From assembly GCF_003217575.1 (NCBI RefSeq), contig NZ_QJTC01000010.1:1-64000 (forward strand): a stretch of DNA of 64,000 nucleotides. The letters run 5' to 3'. The position numbers and the translations under genes are program-made. Below are positions 18,778 through 26,526 of this stretch, piece after piece. The number at the start of each line of letters is the position of its first letter. Position 1 is the stretch's first letter. The notes beneath the pieces were generated by a model. It worked only from the letters and a program-made list of their open reading frames with translations. It was not told the origin of the DNA and ran no database searches. Source of the stretch: Xylophilus ampelinus (lineage in GTDB: Bacteria > Pseudomonadota > Gammaproteobacteria > Burkholderiales > Burkholderiaceae_C).

Positions 18778-19532
18778 ACCGATTTAACATTTATCCAACT
18801 TTTGGACTTACCTCACCTGGCGAAGACGCCATTAATGGTGTAACTCCAAACGTCCGTACCTCCCAGTTGCCGTTTGAAACGGAGGCACTTCGCTTAGAGC
18901 TTGCTCGATTCCTAAATTACGCACAGACATTTCCAGACGGACAAACGCGCCGTATTGGCGGAATAACTTGGGGCGTTTACGCATTTTTTGACTACGATAA
19001 CGAGCCAATTTATGTCGGACAAACTAAGGAATCGCTTGGCACCCGCATCAGGCGTCATTTGACGAATCAGCGGACTGACGCTGTTGCGATGAATGTACTT
19101 GACCCTTTTGAAGTTCATACAATTGAAGTTTGGCCTCTTCCTCAATTTGACAGAGTGCCTTCAAGCAATGTGCAAGCTGTGCAGCATTTGAATGCGCTTG
19201 AAGCTGCCGTGTACAACGAGCTTTTATCTCAATCGGCGTTTGGTGTTGTGCTAAATGAAAAGGACCCCCCGTATACCAACATACAAGTTCCATTTCCCGA
19301 TTCTTTTAGAGGTCGAATAGTTTCGGCAGAAGTAAGTCGCTTGCGGGACCACCCAGATTTGCGGCTTGCGAGACGGGCATTAACTTTGGCAAAACTTGCA
19401 CAAGTCATTAGCGAACGCAAAGTTCAACTTGGCTTGAGAAGGACTTTGTTAGCACAAGCAACTCGATTACAGCAGTTGGCAAATGCACGGATGAACAATG
19501 CAGCGGACATACCTGATCATGAAGCCGATTGA
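18774..19532 (+). CDS. GIY-YIG nuclease, probable restriction endonuclease
   Basis: A 252-residue protein starting with TTG that overlaps the methyltransferase stop by four bases (TTGA). The GIY-YIG core is GVYAFFDYDNEPIYVGQT (about 68-85), followed by the conserved Arg in TRIRRH and the metal-binding Glu in LEAAVYNELL, ending FGVVLNEKDPPY. Eco29kI, Cfr42I and Hpy188I are known GIY-YIG restriction enzymes. The tight linkage to a cytosine methyltransferase points to the same role. The recognition site cannot be read from sequence. Confidence 0.8.
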   Translation: MNRFNIYPTFGLTSPGEDAINGVTPNVRTSQLPFETEALRLELARFLNYAQTFPDGQTRRIGGITWGVYAFFDYDNEPIYVGQTKESLGTRIRRHLTNQRTDAVAMNVLDPFEVHTIEVWPLPQFDRVPSSNVQAVQHLNALEAAVYNELLSQSAFGVVLNEKDPPYTNIQVPFPDSFRGRIVSAEVSRLRDHPDLRLARRALTLAKLAQVISERKVQLGLRRTLLAQATRLQQLANARMNNAADIPDHEAD

Positions 19533-19538
19533 CCATCT

Positions 19539-19832
19539 CTAGGAGCTCACCCACTCCCAGTGATTTTTTTCAACTATCCTTTCTTCCCGCACTTTCGCCC
19601 AACCTAAGCGGAGAGTTTCAAAACGAGTTGGAGCGGCTACTGTGCCAATCGGCCGCTGAACTGTGTACCCACCAGTTTTGAACCTAAGGACAAGCCGATC
19701 TCCGGATTTCCCGCTAATGTAAAGCGACGCGGTGAATATCTCCCCAGAGCGTGTACGTAATAAGCGCCGCTCCGCACCTCCTGCGGCCCTATCCTGCTCA
19801 ATTGCCGCTGCTGACATGCTATTTTGCGCCAT
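19539..19832 (-). CDS. small hypothetical protein of the island
   Basis: A 97-residue protein (MAQNSMSAAAIEQDRA). After a short polar N-terminus it looks all-beta (EIFTASLYISGKSGDRLVLRFKTGGYTVQRPIG). It ends six bases from the end of the nuclease gene in tail-to-tail orientation. I know no family for it. Its closeness to the restriction genes makes an accessory role possible but unproven. Confidence 0.5.
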   Translation of the reverse strand: MAQNSMSAAAIEQDRAAGGAERRLLRTRSGEIFTASLYISGKSGDRLVLRFKTGGYTVQRPIGTVAAPTRFETLRLGWAKVREERIVEKNHWEWVSS

Positions 19833-19893
19833 ACAAACCTTTAAGTGAGTTGTTCAATTAGGATCAGCAATTTATTAGAGGAATAAAAAAAGA

Positions 19894-19917
19894 TAAAAGG
19901 CCGTTGAAGGCCTTTTA
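19894..19917. terminator. bidirectional-type terminator hairpin
   Basis: TAAAAGGCC-GTTGAA-GGCCTTTTA, a 9-bp perfect stem with A/T-rich flanks, upstream of the leftward gene at 19832. Confidence 0.65.
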
Positions 19918-20047
19918 CTTGCTCCTGACATCCAATAATACCACCCACGGAATTAAGCATATTCCCATAATACAAATAATTAGTAGTTTGTCAAGTGGTG
20001 CAGCCAAAATATTTCAAGAGTAGCCTGATTTTCATCTTATAAGTTCT

Positions 20048-20184
20048 GTACCTCTGTTTGTACCACCAAAACCGAGCACTGGCGCGGCTTTCCGGAGGTT
20101 CGAGTACCTCTGTGTGTATCTCACGATGTCAAGCGGTACCAGTGAAACTCAATGTTGGCGCGGGTTTCCAGGGGGTTGTGTACC
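20048..20184. repeat. degenerate direct repeats upstream of the winged-helix-like gene
   Basis: GTACCTCTGTTTGTACC (20048-20064) recurs as GTACCTCTGTGTGTATC (20104-20120). A 28-base block starting GGCGCGGCTTTCC and ending GTACC (20081-20108) recurs with changes at 20157-20184, 76 bp later. Such repeats before an initiator-like gene may act as iterons or operators. Confidence 0.55.
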
Positions 20185-20369
20185 GGTCGCGCTATTGTTG
20201 AATACATCATTGATGACAATTGGTATTACGCGAAGGAATAGCGCTTATTGTATGATAATAGAAATACGGTCAAGTCATTTCTACGAAGTAGAAATAAATG
20301 GCGTCGAAAATAAATTTGACATTTTCAAAAAATTGATTATCTCAATCTCCATACCACCTGGGGATTTGG

Positions 20370-20876
20370 ATGACAACAGAATTTATAAATATAAGTGCAA
20401 AAGCACTGACGGCGCTGCTAAAAGCCGAAATTACTGATTATGACCGTAAGGTTTATCTAGTGTTGGCAAAGAATGCCACTTTCAAGTATAACGTGTACGG
20501 AGTTTACAGGAAGCAAACTTACTCCACACTTGCAGGCATCGTTAATGCCGCAACTGATGAGGACAAAGCAGTTATACATTTGCAACGCTCTCTCAAACGT
20601 CTAGAAAAATCAGGTCTTGCAAAAACTTTGAATTCAAAGAGTGAGTTGATTATTACTCTGGACCCTACTGCAACACTCGCAACGGTGGTTTCAGCCATCG
20701 AAAATGACCGGGAAGCGTTTAACATATTTCAACAACGCATCGACGAATTGGCAAGCAACCTCAAAATCGCAATAAAGCCTGTCAAAAGATCCGTAGACCA
20801 ATTATCGGAGCTAGATGATATCGAGGTGCCTCTATTCCCTGGGGACCTCCTAAATGGTCATTTAGGTGGGTCTTAA
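20370..20876 (+). CDS. hypothetical protein with winged-helix-like N-terminal half
   Basis: A 168-residue protein. The first about 95 residues (DYDRKVYLVLAKNATF, TYSTLAGIVNAATDEDKAVI, LKRLEKSGLAKT) have the helix-helix-wing pattern of DNA-binding domains found in plasmid replication initiators and phage regulators. The rest is helical and acidic. It follows direct repeats, which could be its binding sites. A role in replication or control of the excised element is inference; I know no named family. Confidence 0.55.
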   Translation: MTTEFINISAKALTALLKAEITDYDRKVYLVLAKNATFKYNVYGVYRKQTYSTLAGIVNAATDEDKAVIHLQRSLKRLEKSGLAKTLNSKSELIITLDPTATLATVVSAIENDREAFNIFQQRIDELASNLKIAIKPVKRSVDQLSELDDIEVPLFPGDLLNGHLGGS

Positions 20877-21349
20877 GACCATGTCATACCAGAAGCATCG
20901 CGAATTTCTTGTGCTACCGCACCGGCAAGTGCAATGGTTACATACTTGCCAATTGCAATCTCTGTGCCGTGCGAATTTGCAAGCACAAAAGCACTATTCC
21001 CAAAATTGGACGTTCCGATATGGGTAATATCCTTGAACGGTAACTTTTTGCCTTCGAAGGTAATTCCAACCAACGGTTTGATTTTGATTTCGAATGTTCC
21101 CTTGTAAAGGATGAACAACATCCAAATCCAAACTCCAATACCCACTACGAACGGCACACCACTCAAACTGTTGCCAAGAATCATTGAGATCATAGCGCTA
21201 CCAATCATCGTGGCAGGCAACAGACCCATGCCAATCAGAAGACCCAGTGCAGCGGACGGCCCGCCAAACCTTGAAGTGCGGTACTTCAATGTGATTGTTC
21301 CATCTTCAGCCACAGTCCTCTCGTAGCCCTTCGTAAAACTGCTTTCCAT
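20873..21349 (-). CDS. small membrane protein with PH-like C-terminal part
   Basis: A 158-residue protein. Two membrane segments (about 33-58, 63-83) are followed by a beta-rich region (GTFEIKIKPLVGITFEGKKLPFKDITHIGTS) resembling the bacterial PH domains that follow paired helices in small membrane proteins. It overlaps the end of the rightward gene at 20876 by four bases. The function in the island is unknown. Confidence 0.55.
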   Translation of the reverse strand: MESSFTKGYERTVAEDGTITLKYRTSRFGGPSAALGLLIGMGLLPATMIGSAMISMILGNSLSGVPFVVGIGVWIWMLFILYKGTFEIKIKPLVGITFEGKKLPFKDITHIGTSNFGNSAFVLANSHGTEIAIGKYVTIALAGAVAQEIRDASGMTWS

Positions 21350-21455
21350 AGCACCCTCGTATAGGTAGTGCAGGCTGAACCACTCATCCTGCTATGCGAA
21401 TCGTACACAAAAAGGTCAATTCGACCTATTCCGTATTGGTCTATAGCGTGGTTAG

Positions 21456-21710
21456 ATGGTCGAGTCCATCCATCACAGACGCTACGTTGTATTAAGACAA
21501 CACATCAAGCAACTTCGCAAGAGTGCGGGTCTGACACAGGCACAGCTTGCCGAAAAACTTGGTCAGGACCAATCCTATGTCTCTAAGATTGAGAGAGGCG
21601 AGCGCTACGTGGATGTACTGCTGTACATCGATTGGTGTTTTGCTTGTGGATTTCAGCCAGCCCAAAAAATCCAAATTTTGGAGACGACTGATTTTTTAAA
21701 TTTAAAATAA
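21456..21710 (+). CDS. XRE-family helix-turn-helix regulator
   Basis: An 84-residue Cro/cI-type protein. The helix-turn-helix is LRKSAGLTQAQLAEKLGQDQSYVSKIERGER (about 20-50), with a short C-terminal helix. The size is like the controller (C) proteins of restriction-modification systems, but it lies nearly 2 kb from the R-M genes with leftward genes between. It could instead control transfer or excision genes. It is followed after 9 bp by a small membrane protein gene. Confidence 0.8.
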   Translation: MVESIHHRRYVVLRQHIKQLRKSAGLTQAQLAEKLGQDQSYVSKIERGERYVDVLLYIDWCFACGFQPAQKIQILETTDFLNLK

Positions 21711-21719
21711 TGGAGTTTT

Positions 21720-21905
21720 ATGATCCCTTCATTTGTTTATGCAGCACTTGTCCTTGTTCCGGGCTCAATAATCGGTATCTTTGCTGTATTTATAGCAGAA
21801 TACTTCAAAGAAAAGCTTAGCCCACTTGCTTATGTATTTATTTTAATCGAAGGCGTTGTAATTTGTCTGGTATCTTTTTATTTGGCGGCAAAACTGCTAC
21901 CTTAG
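21720..21905 (+). CDS. small membrane protein
   Basis: A 61-residue protein of two membrane helices (about 5-27 and 38-58) joined by EYFKEKLSP. A TGGAG lies seven bases before the ATG, and the gene starts 9 bp after the XRE regulator, so the two are probably co-transcribed. No family is recognised; the form would suit a small toxin or an entry-exclusion protein, but nothing in the sequence proves either. Confidence 0.5.
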   Translation: MIPSFVYAALVLVPGSIIGIFAVFIAEYFKEKLSPLAYVFILIEGVVICLVSFYLAAKLLP

Positions 21906-22029
21906 TAGCCAGCACAAATAAAGACCCCACATAATCATCGCAGCATAACCTACGACATAAACTATAATATTTATTTTTCTGTTGTTTTTCATTACTATGA
22001 AATAACATAAAATAAGCGCCTGTCAAGGT

Positions 22030-23136
22030 TTATTTCCATCTATATGAGTCTATATTGTTTATAACAAGGGGTAAACTCCTGTGTTTTTCGTTAATATACG
22101 GCAATATCTCTTTTATTTCACGACTTAGCAACTCATTGTCCTTTGCGTAACTCTGAGATATTCTTCTCTCTTTTTCTAATTCGTCTCTTAGGCCTTTGGC
22201 AATGTTATCGGCCTCAACTACCAGTGCCACAGCCTTTTTTCTCTCCCCAGCTACGTATTTAGTTGCAGTCGTCTTGATTTTCTGCACTTGTGTGTAGGCC
22301 TCAATCGTCGGTTTATGCCACTGCTTCACTGCATTTTTTGTAGCGGTAGCCACAAAGGCACCTAGCTTATTGCCCAAACTCGTAGCACTCTGTATCCCTT
22401 CTGCTAGGCCATCGTTATACCCTTGTAATCTGGCCTCATCGTAAATCTTCTGTCTGGTCTCTTTGACCATAGCATCGATTTTCGCTTTCGCTTTCGCTTT
22501 CGATTGGACCCAGCCTGCACGGGTCATACGGGCCCTTTTAGGCCCAAAACGCAGTTGACCATACCTAGACCCTACCTTTAAGAAAAAATCGTCCTGAAAG
22601 GCTCTCATACCGTCTACATAAGCAGCATTTTGTTCGCCCTTACTTAATTTTGCGATTTTCGCTTGCCTAGCTCGAGACTTGCCCGAGTGGATTGAATCAA
22701 ACTTCTCGCCAGCCAATGGCACTACATAATAATGGCAGTGGCGGAACGCCTCGTCTGTGTGTTCCACAACAGATTTCAAACGGCCTCCGTATTTGCCTTT
22801 AAGATAACTCACGGTATCCTGCTTGTATCGGTTCCACTGGTCTTGGGGCATTTCATCATCGACTGAGAAAACCCCCGCTATGATAATGGGAGCATCTTTC
22901 CGCAATTTCCTACCGATTTCATCGGTTGAGTTATTGCCCCATACAGTAGCCATCGCCAAGACTTCGTCTGGCGATATGCCAAAAACTGGCTTCGGTTTTT
23001 GTGGCTCTGCAACGTGGGGGCAAGCCCCTTGCTTTCTATTAACTTCGTCCATAATCGACTGCGCATTATGGCCTCCAGTTTTAGTTTTTCCAGCCTCTCG
23101 CGCGTAGCATTCTTCGTGTATATATTGATAGCTCAT
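22030..23136 (-). CDS. MobV-type relaxase (Mob/Pre family)
   Basis: A 368-residue mobilization protein. The N-terminal half has the family core: VVEHTDEAFRHCHYYVVPL is the metal-binding H..DE...H.H motif (about residues 132-150), followed by MRAFQDDFFLKVGSRYGQLRFGPKRARMTR. The rest is coiled coil (about 190-350). Such enzymes nick one strand at oriT and lead it to a helper conjugation system. No other transfer genes are nearby, so the island is mobilizable and not self-transmissible. An inverted repeat covers its own promoter region. Confidence 0.8.
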   Translation of the reverse strand: MSYQYIHEECYAREAGKTKTGGHNAQSIMDEVNRKQGACPHVAEPQKPKPVFGISPDEVLAMATVWGNNSTDEIGRKLRKDAPIIIAGVFSVDDEMPQDQWNRYKQDTVSYLKGKYGGRLKSVVEHTDEAFRHCHYYVVPLAGEKFDSIHSGKSRARQAKIAKLSKGEQNAAYVDGMRAFQDDFFLKVGSRYGQLRFGPKRARMTRAGWVQSKAKAKAKIDAMVKETRQKIYDEARLQGYNDGLAEGIQSATSLGNKLGAFVATATKNAVKQWHKPTIEAYTQVQKIKTTATKYVAGERKKAVALVVEADNIAKGLRDELEKERRISQSYAKDNELLSREIKEILPYINEKHRSLPLVINNIDSYRWK

Positions 23137-23300
23137 ATAATCATTATATTGATTATCGAGCGAATAGCAAGCCCTACTGTAGTTGTTTTTGTATTATAAA
23201 TATTCCGCGTAGTTGTCTAAGCATAGGGACCGACTATGCTTATTACACTGCGTTCCATAAGCGCCGGCCCTGCGGGGCTTTAACGCCTTCGGCGACTCGA
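23137..23300. other. candidate origin of transfer (oriT) of the island
   Basis: The 232-bp gap between the relaxase start and the integrase end holds two clear inverted repeats: ATAATCA-N6-TGATTAT (23137-23156), touching the relaxase ATG, and TAAGCATAG-N7-CTATGCTTA (23218-23242), 9-bp perfect arms. MobV relaxases usually nick beside an inverted repeat just upstream of their own gene. The nick base cannot be assigned. Confidence 0.45.
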
Positions 23301-23368
23301 TGCTGTCCATCTATTCCGCACGTAAAAAAAGATCCTGACGGAGCTTTGTTTTATCGGCGGCCATCTTT

Positions 23369-24658
23369 CTACAATTTATACTCTGCCAGCCCTGCGAGCT
23401 TTAACAGCTTCAACTGTGCTGGATGGACTAGCTTTGCCAATTCATCCAGGTTATATTTTCTGGAATACGTCGCGACGTTTACCGCCTCGATTTCGTGCCC
23501 AAGCATTTGGCATCGCGGCTCATATTCAACGCCGGCTTTCATATAGAAATCGTTTGCAAACTTACGCAGAGAGTGGAAGCAGAGCTTATGCCCCGTAATT
23601 CGCAGGCCTTTCAAAAGCCGTGAGAATTTCTGCCCTGCGGCATTTCCGGTACCTTTCCCCTCCCTTGAAGCGTACTTAAATACACCCTCCGTCCTGTCTT
23701 TAAGATAGTTGCCCAGGCCCAGCTGCGAAAACACCACCGCCGGTAGCGGTATTTCTCGCTTGCCGGCCTGAGTCTTGGCGTCTCGTATAACAATGAACCG
23801 GTTGCCGGTTTCTGTCGTTTTAAACTGCGAAGCAGTGAGGCTTGTAATTTCTCCGATACGGCAGCCGGTAATCAGTCCAAGCAAAGAAGCGTAGTAAAAA
23901 TCTGGATCGCGGTGCCTCTCGCGCTTGTAGCTCTCGCTTTTAAACAGCAGCGCAATATCGTCTGACTCAAAGATGCCATAACCGCCATCCCGTTTTTGGC
24001 GCTTTGTTAGCAGGTTACGGCCTTCGGCCGGGTTCTTGCCGTGTACATAACCCTGTGTAACTCCATGGTTCAACACTGAGCGCAGATAGCCGACCTTGCT
24101 GTCAATCGTGCGCGCAGTGTTGCCGCGAGCTTCTGCAAGGTGCTCTTGATAGCGTGTGACATCGCTTGGCATCAACTCGTTAACTGTCAGCCGCTTCTGC
24201 AAGAATTTCTCGAATTCCTTCACTGTATTTCGCATCGCAAGCACAGATGCTGGGCGCAGCTTGCGCAGTAGCAGGAACTTATCCAACAGCTCCGAGAGCG
24301 TCAGCCCTGCCACTCGGGCAGGAGCTACAACAACCGACCCCACCCCCTCGGCTCGCGCTTCGGCGCGTGGAACTGTGCGCAGCGCTTGCATCGCTTCCAT
24401 CATTCGGGCGTGGTCGTCTGAGTCGGTGGCTTTCGCAATACCCCGCTCTAAGTCCAACTCATAGGGGGACAGCGGCCCCGATAGGTCAAAGTCGGAGAGC
24501 TTGGGCTTAGTCATCTCAATCGCTCGCAGGAGTGCCAAGGCTCGCAGTTTAGCTGTGGCAGGGTCTGAGGTTCGTAGAGAGCGCTTGAACTGCCGCGAAC
24601 CGATGCGCGTATGAAGATAGTACGAGCCGGCGCGGAGATAGATAGGCAAACTGAGCAT
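23369..24658 (-). CDS. int: tyrosine recombinase/integrase of the island
   Basis: A 429-residue phage-type integrase. An N-terminal arm-binding part (YLHTRIGSRQFKRSLRTSDP) and a core-binding helical domain precede the catalytic domain. The catalytic Arg lies in GCRIGEIT, the H-x-x-R in FHSLRKF, the late His in MLGHE and the nucleophile Tyr in VATYSRKY. I start at MLSLPIYLRAG (24658), not the longer frame at 24688. It lies beside the tRNA-Asp attachment site, as usual for tRNA-targeting islands. Confidence 0.9.
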   Translation of the reverse strand: MLSLPIYLRAGSYYLHTRIGSRQFKRSLRTSDPATAKLRALALLRAIEMTKPKLSDFDLSGPLSPYELDLERGIAKATDSDDHARMMEAMQALRTVPRAEARAEGVGSVVVAPARVAGLTLSELLDKFLLLRKLRPASVLAMRNTVKEFEKFLQKRLTVNELMPSDVTRYQEHLAEARGNTARTIDSKVGYLRSVLNHGVTQGYVHGKNPAEGRNLLTKRQKRDGGYGIFESDDIALLFKSESYKRERHRDPDFYYASLLGLITGCRIGEITSLTASQFKTTETGNRFIVIRDAKTQAGKREIPLPAVVFSQLGLGNYLKDRTEGVFKYASREGKGTGNAAGQKFSRLLKGLRITGHKLCFHSLRKFANDFYMKAGVEYEPRCQMLGHEIEAVNVATYSRKYNLDELAKLVHPAQLKLLKLAGLAEYKL

Positions 24659-24691
24659 TGATGCTACCGAGTTTGCTACCAAGCACAATGG

Positions 24692-24728
24692 GAAAAGCCC
24701 TGCAAGTCGTTGACCTGCAAGGCTTTTC
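24692..24728. terminator. terminator hairpin at the right end of the island
   Basis: GAAAAGCCCTGCAAGTC-GTT-GACCTGCAAGGCTTTTC, a 17-bp stem with two mismatches and A/T flanks. Read leftward it ends the tRNA transcript before the integrase promoter, replacing the terminator displaced by integration. Confidence 0.75.
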
Positions 24729-24734
24729 TTTTAA

Positions 24735-24752
24735 TGGCGGAGTGGACGGGAC
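24735..24752. other. right attachment site (attR) within tRNA-Asp
   Basis: The same 18 bases as 17353-17370. It is the 3' end of the intact tRNA-Asp gene, so the element restores the tRNA when it integrates. Confidence 0.85.
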
Positions 24753-24811
24753 TCGAACCCGCGACCCCCGGCGTGACAGGCCGGTATTCTAACCAACTGA
24801 ACTACCACTCC
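24735..24811 (-). tRNA. tRNA-Asp (anticodon GTC)
   Basis: A 77-base cloverleaf with an encoded CCA. It starts GGAGTGGTAGTTCAG, the anticodon arm is CCGGCCTGTCACGCCGG, and the T-arm GGGTTCGAGTCCC is intact. It is the last tRNA of an Ala-Glu-Asp cluster and the integration target of the island. Confidence 0.97.
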
Positions 24812-24865
24812 TGGTAGGCAGCTTCCGCGCCCGCAGCGAACTGCGGGAACCAAGCGCTACGAACT

Positions 24866-24941
24866 TGGCGACCCTACGGGGATTCGAACCCCGGTACTCA
24901 CCGTGAAAGGGTGATGTCCTAGGCCTCTAGACGATAGGGTC
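24866..24941 (-). tRNA. tRNA-Glu (anticodon TTC)
   Basis: A 76-base cloverleaf with an encoded CCA. The anticodon arm is CACCCTTTCACGGTG and the T-arm is GGGGTTCGAATCCCC. It lies in the same leftward cluster, close to gltX, which charges it. Confidence 0.97.
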
Positions 24942-24967
24942 AAAACCTTGGAACTTCCGAACAGAAA

Positions 24968-25043
<76 letters not shown>

Positions 25044-25118
25044 ATCTGTCTTGAACCTGCTTTGCGTTTCGCGCATTGCTTGTTGTCAACTTCTGAGCCT
25101 TGAATTATATACAGGTTC

Positions 25119-26507
25119 TCAGCGCTTTCGCAAACGCTCCAACAAAATTTGCCGATCGAGCAATTCGAGGACCGCATCGACCGACGGCGTGTGCGCCGTG
25201 CCCATCGCCAGCACCCGCACCGGCATCGCCAGCTGGGGCATCTTGATGCCGTGCGCAGCCAGCGTTTCCTTGATCGACGCGGCGATCGCGGCCCTGGTCC
25301 ATTCGCAGGTGGCGAGCTTGTCGGCCAGCGTGTCGACGGCGGGCAGCGCTGCGGCGGTGAGGTGCTGGTTGCGCTCCTCGTCCGATGCCGCAACGTCCTT
25401 GTAGAAGCGCGCAGCCCACTCGGCCAGGGCGACGGTCGTGTCGCAACGGTCTTTCACCAAGCCGCAGATGCGCGGCAGCCGGTCGTCGGTTTCCACGCCA
25501 ATGCGGCGGAGCCGGTCGGCGACCAGGGGCGCGAGTGCTTCGTCGGCCATCGCCTTCAAATGCTGGGCGTTCACCCAGCGCAGCTTGGCTTCGTCGAACT
25601 GGGCGGCGCTGCGGCCAAGATGGTCCAGGTCGAACCACTCCAGGAACCGCGCGCGGCTGAAGATCTCGTCGTCGCCGTGGCTCCAGCCCAGGCGGGCCAG
25701 GTAGTTGACCATCGCCTCGGGCAGGTAGCCCTCGTCGCGATACTGCGTCACCGGCTTGGCGCCGTTGCGCTTGCTCATCTTCTCGCCCTGCTCGTTCAGG
25801 ACGGTGGGCAGGTGGGCATACACCGGCGGCGTCTTGCCGAGGGCTTCGAAGATGTTGATCTGGCGCGGCGTGTTGTTGACGTGGTCGTCGCCGCGGATCA
25901 CGTGGGTGATCGCCATGTCGATGTCGTCGACCACCACGCAGAAGTTATAGGTGGGCGTGCCGTCGGGCCGGGCGATCACCAGGTCGTCCAGTTCCAGGTT
26001 GGAGATCTCGATCCGGCCCTTGACCTTGTCGTCCCAGGCCACGACACCCTCCTGCGGGTTCTTGAAGCGCAGCACCGGCCGCACGCCTTCGGGAACGGCC
26101 GGCAGGGTCTTGCCGGGCGCGGGGCGCCAGGTGCCATCGTAGCGCGGCTTTTCCTTGGCGGCCATCTGCTTCTCGCGCAACGCGTCGAGCTCGGCCACCG
26201 AGGTGTAGCAGGGGTAGACGTGGCCCGCTGCCTGCAATTCGGCCAGCACCGCCATGTACCGCTCCATCCGCTCCATTTGGTAGAACGGGCCCTCGTCGTG
26301 GTCCAGGCCCAGCCAGGCCATGCCTTCCAGGATCACGTCGACCGACGCCTGGGTGGAACGCTCGACGTCGGTGTCTTCGATCCGCAGGATGAATTCGCCG
26401 CCGGTGGAACGGGCGAAGGCCCACGGGTACAGGGCCGAGCGGATGTTGCCCAGGTGGATGAAGCCGGTGGGCGACGGAGCGAAGCGGGTGCGGGTGCGTT
26501 GGGTCAT
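25119..26507 (-). CDS. gltX: glutamate--tRNA ligase
   Basis: A 462-residue class I synthetase charging tRNA-Glu. The ATP site motif of HIGH type is [18 protein letters not shown] near residue 10, and the KMSKS-type motif is [11 protein letters not shown] near 245. The C-terminal anticodon-binding helical domain is complete. It stands just upstream of the tRNA-Ala/Glu/Asp cluster and downstream of purF in the same direction. Confidence 0.97.
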   Translation of the reverse strand: MTQRTRTRFAPSPTGFIHLGNIRSALYPWAFARSTGGEFILRIEDTDVERSTQASVDVILEGMAWLGLDHDEGPFYQMERMERYMAVLAELQAAGHVYPCYTSVAELDALREKQMAAKEKPRYDGTWRPAPGKTLPAVPEGVRPVLRFKNPQEGVVAWDDKVKGRIEISNLELDDLVIARPDGTPTYNFCVVVDDIDMAITHVIRGDDHVNNTPRQINIFEALGKTPPVYAHLPTVLNEQGEKMSKRNGAKPVTQYRDEGYLPEAMVNYLARLGWSHGDDEIFSRARFLEWFDLDHLGRSAAQFDEAKLRWVNAQHLKAMADEALAPLVADRLRRIGVETDDRLPRICGLVKDRCDTTVALAEWAARFYKDVAASDEERNQHLTAAALPAVDTLADKLATCEWTRAAIAASIKETLAAHGIKMPQLAMPVRVLAMGTAHTPSVDAVLELLDRQILLERLRKR

Positions 26508-26526
26508 CGTGGAACGGGTGCCGGCC

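Larger units (their letters stand above)
19833..20369. other. 537-bp gap with a terminator and direct repeats
   Basis: AT-rich and without a convincing gene. A rightward frame from 20114 lacks a ribosome-binding site and crosses the repeats. It holds the hairpin at 19894-19917 and the degenerate direct repeats at 20048-20184, so it is probably regulatory or origin-like DNA serving the gene at 20370. Confidence 0.5.
17353..24752. mobile_element. integrative mobilizable element in tRNA-Asp carrying a restriction-modification pair
   Basis: A 7.4-kb low-GC segment bounded by 18-bp direct repeats of the tRNA-Asp 3' end. It encodes a tyrosine integrase beside the tRNA, a MobV-type relaxase, an XRE regulator, a winged-helix-like protein behind direct repeats, small membrane proteins, and a cytosine methyltransferase with a GIY-YIG nuclease. 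No mating-pair genes are present, so transfer would need a helper conjugative element. Base composition differs sharply from the flanking chromosome. Confidence 0.85.

Noticed and set aside
20114-20437. 107-codon rightward frame upstream of the winged-helix-like gene
   Set aside because: It crosses the direct repeats, lacks a ribosome-binding site and overlaps the better gene at 20370.
21456-21710. Controller (C) protein of the restriction-modification system
   Set aside because: The size fits, but it is nearly 2 kb from the R-M operon with opposite-strand genes between and is co-oriented with a small membrane gene; a local regulator is the safer call.
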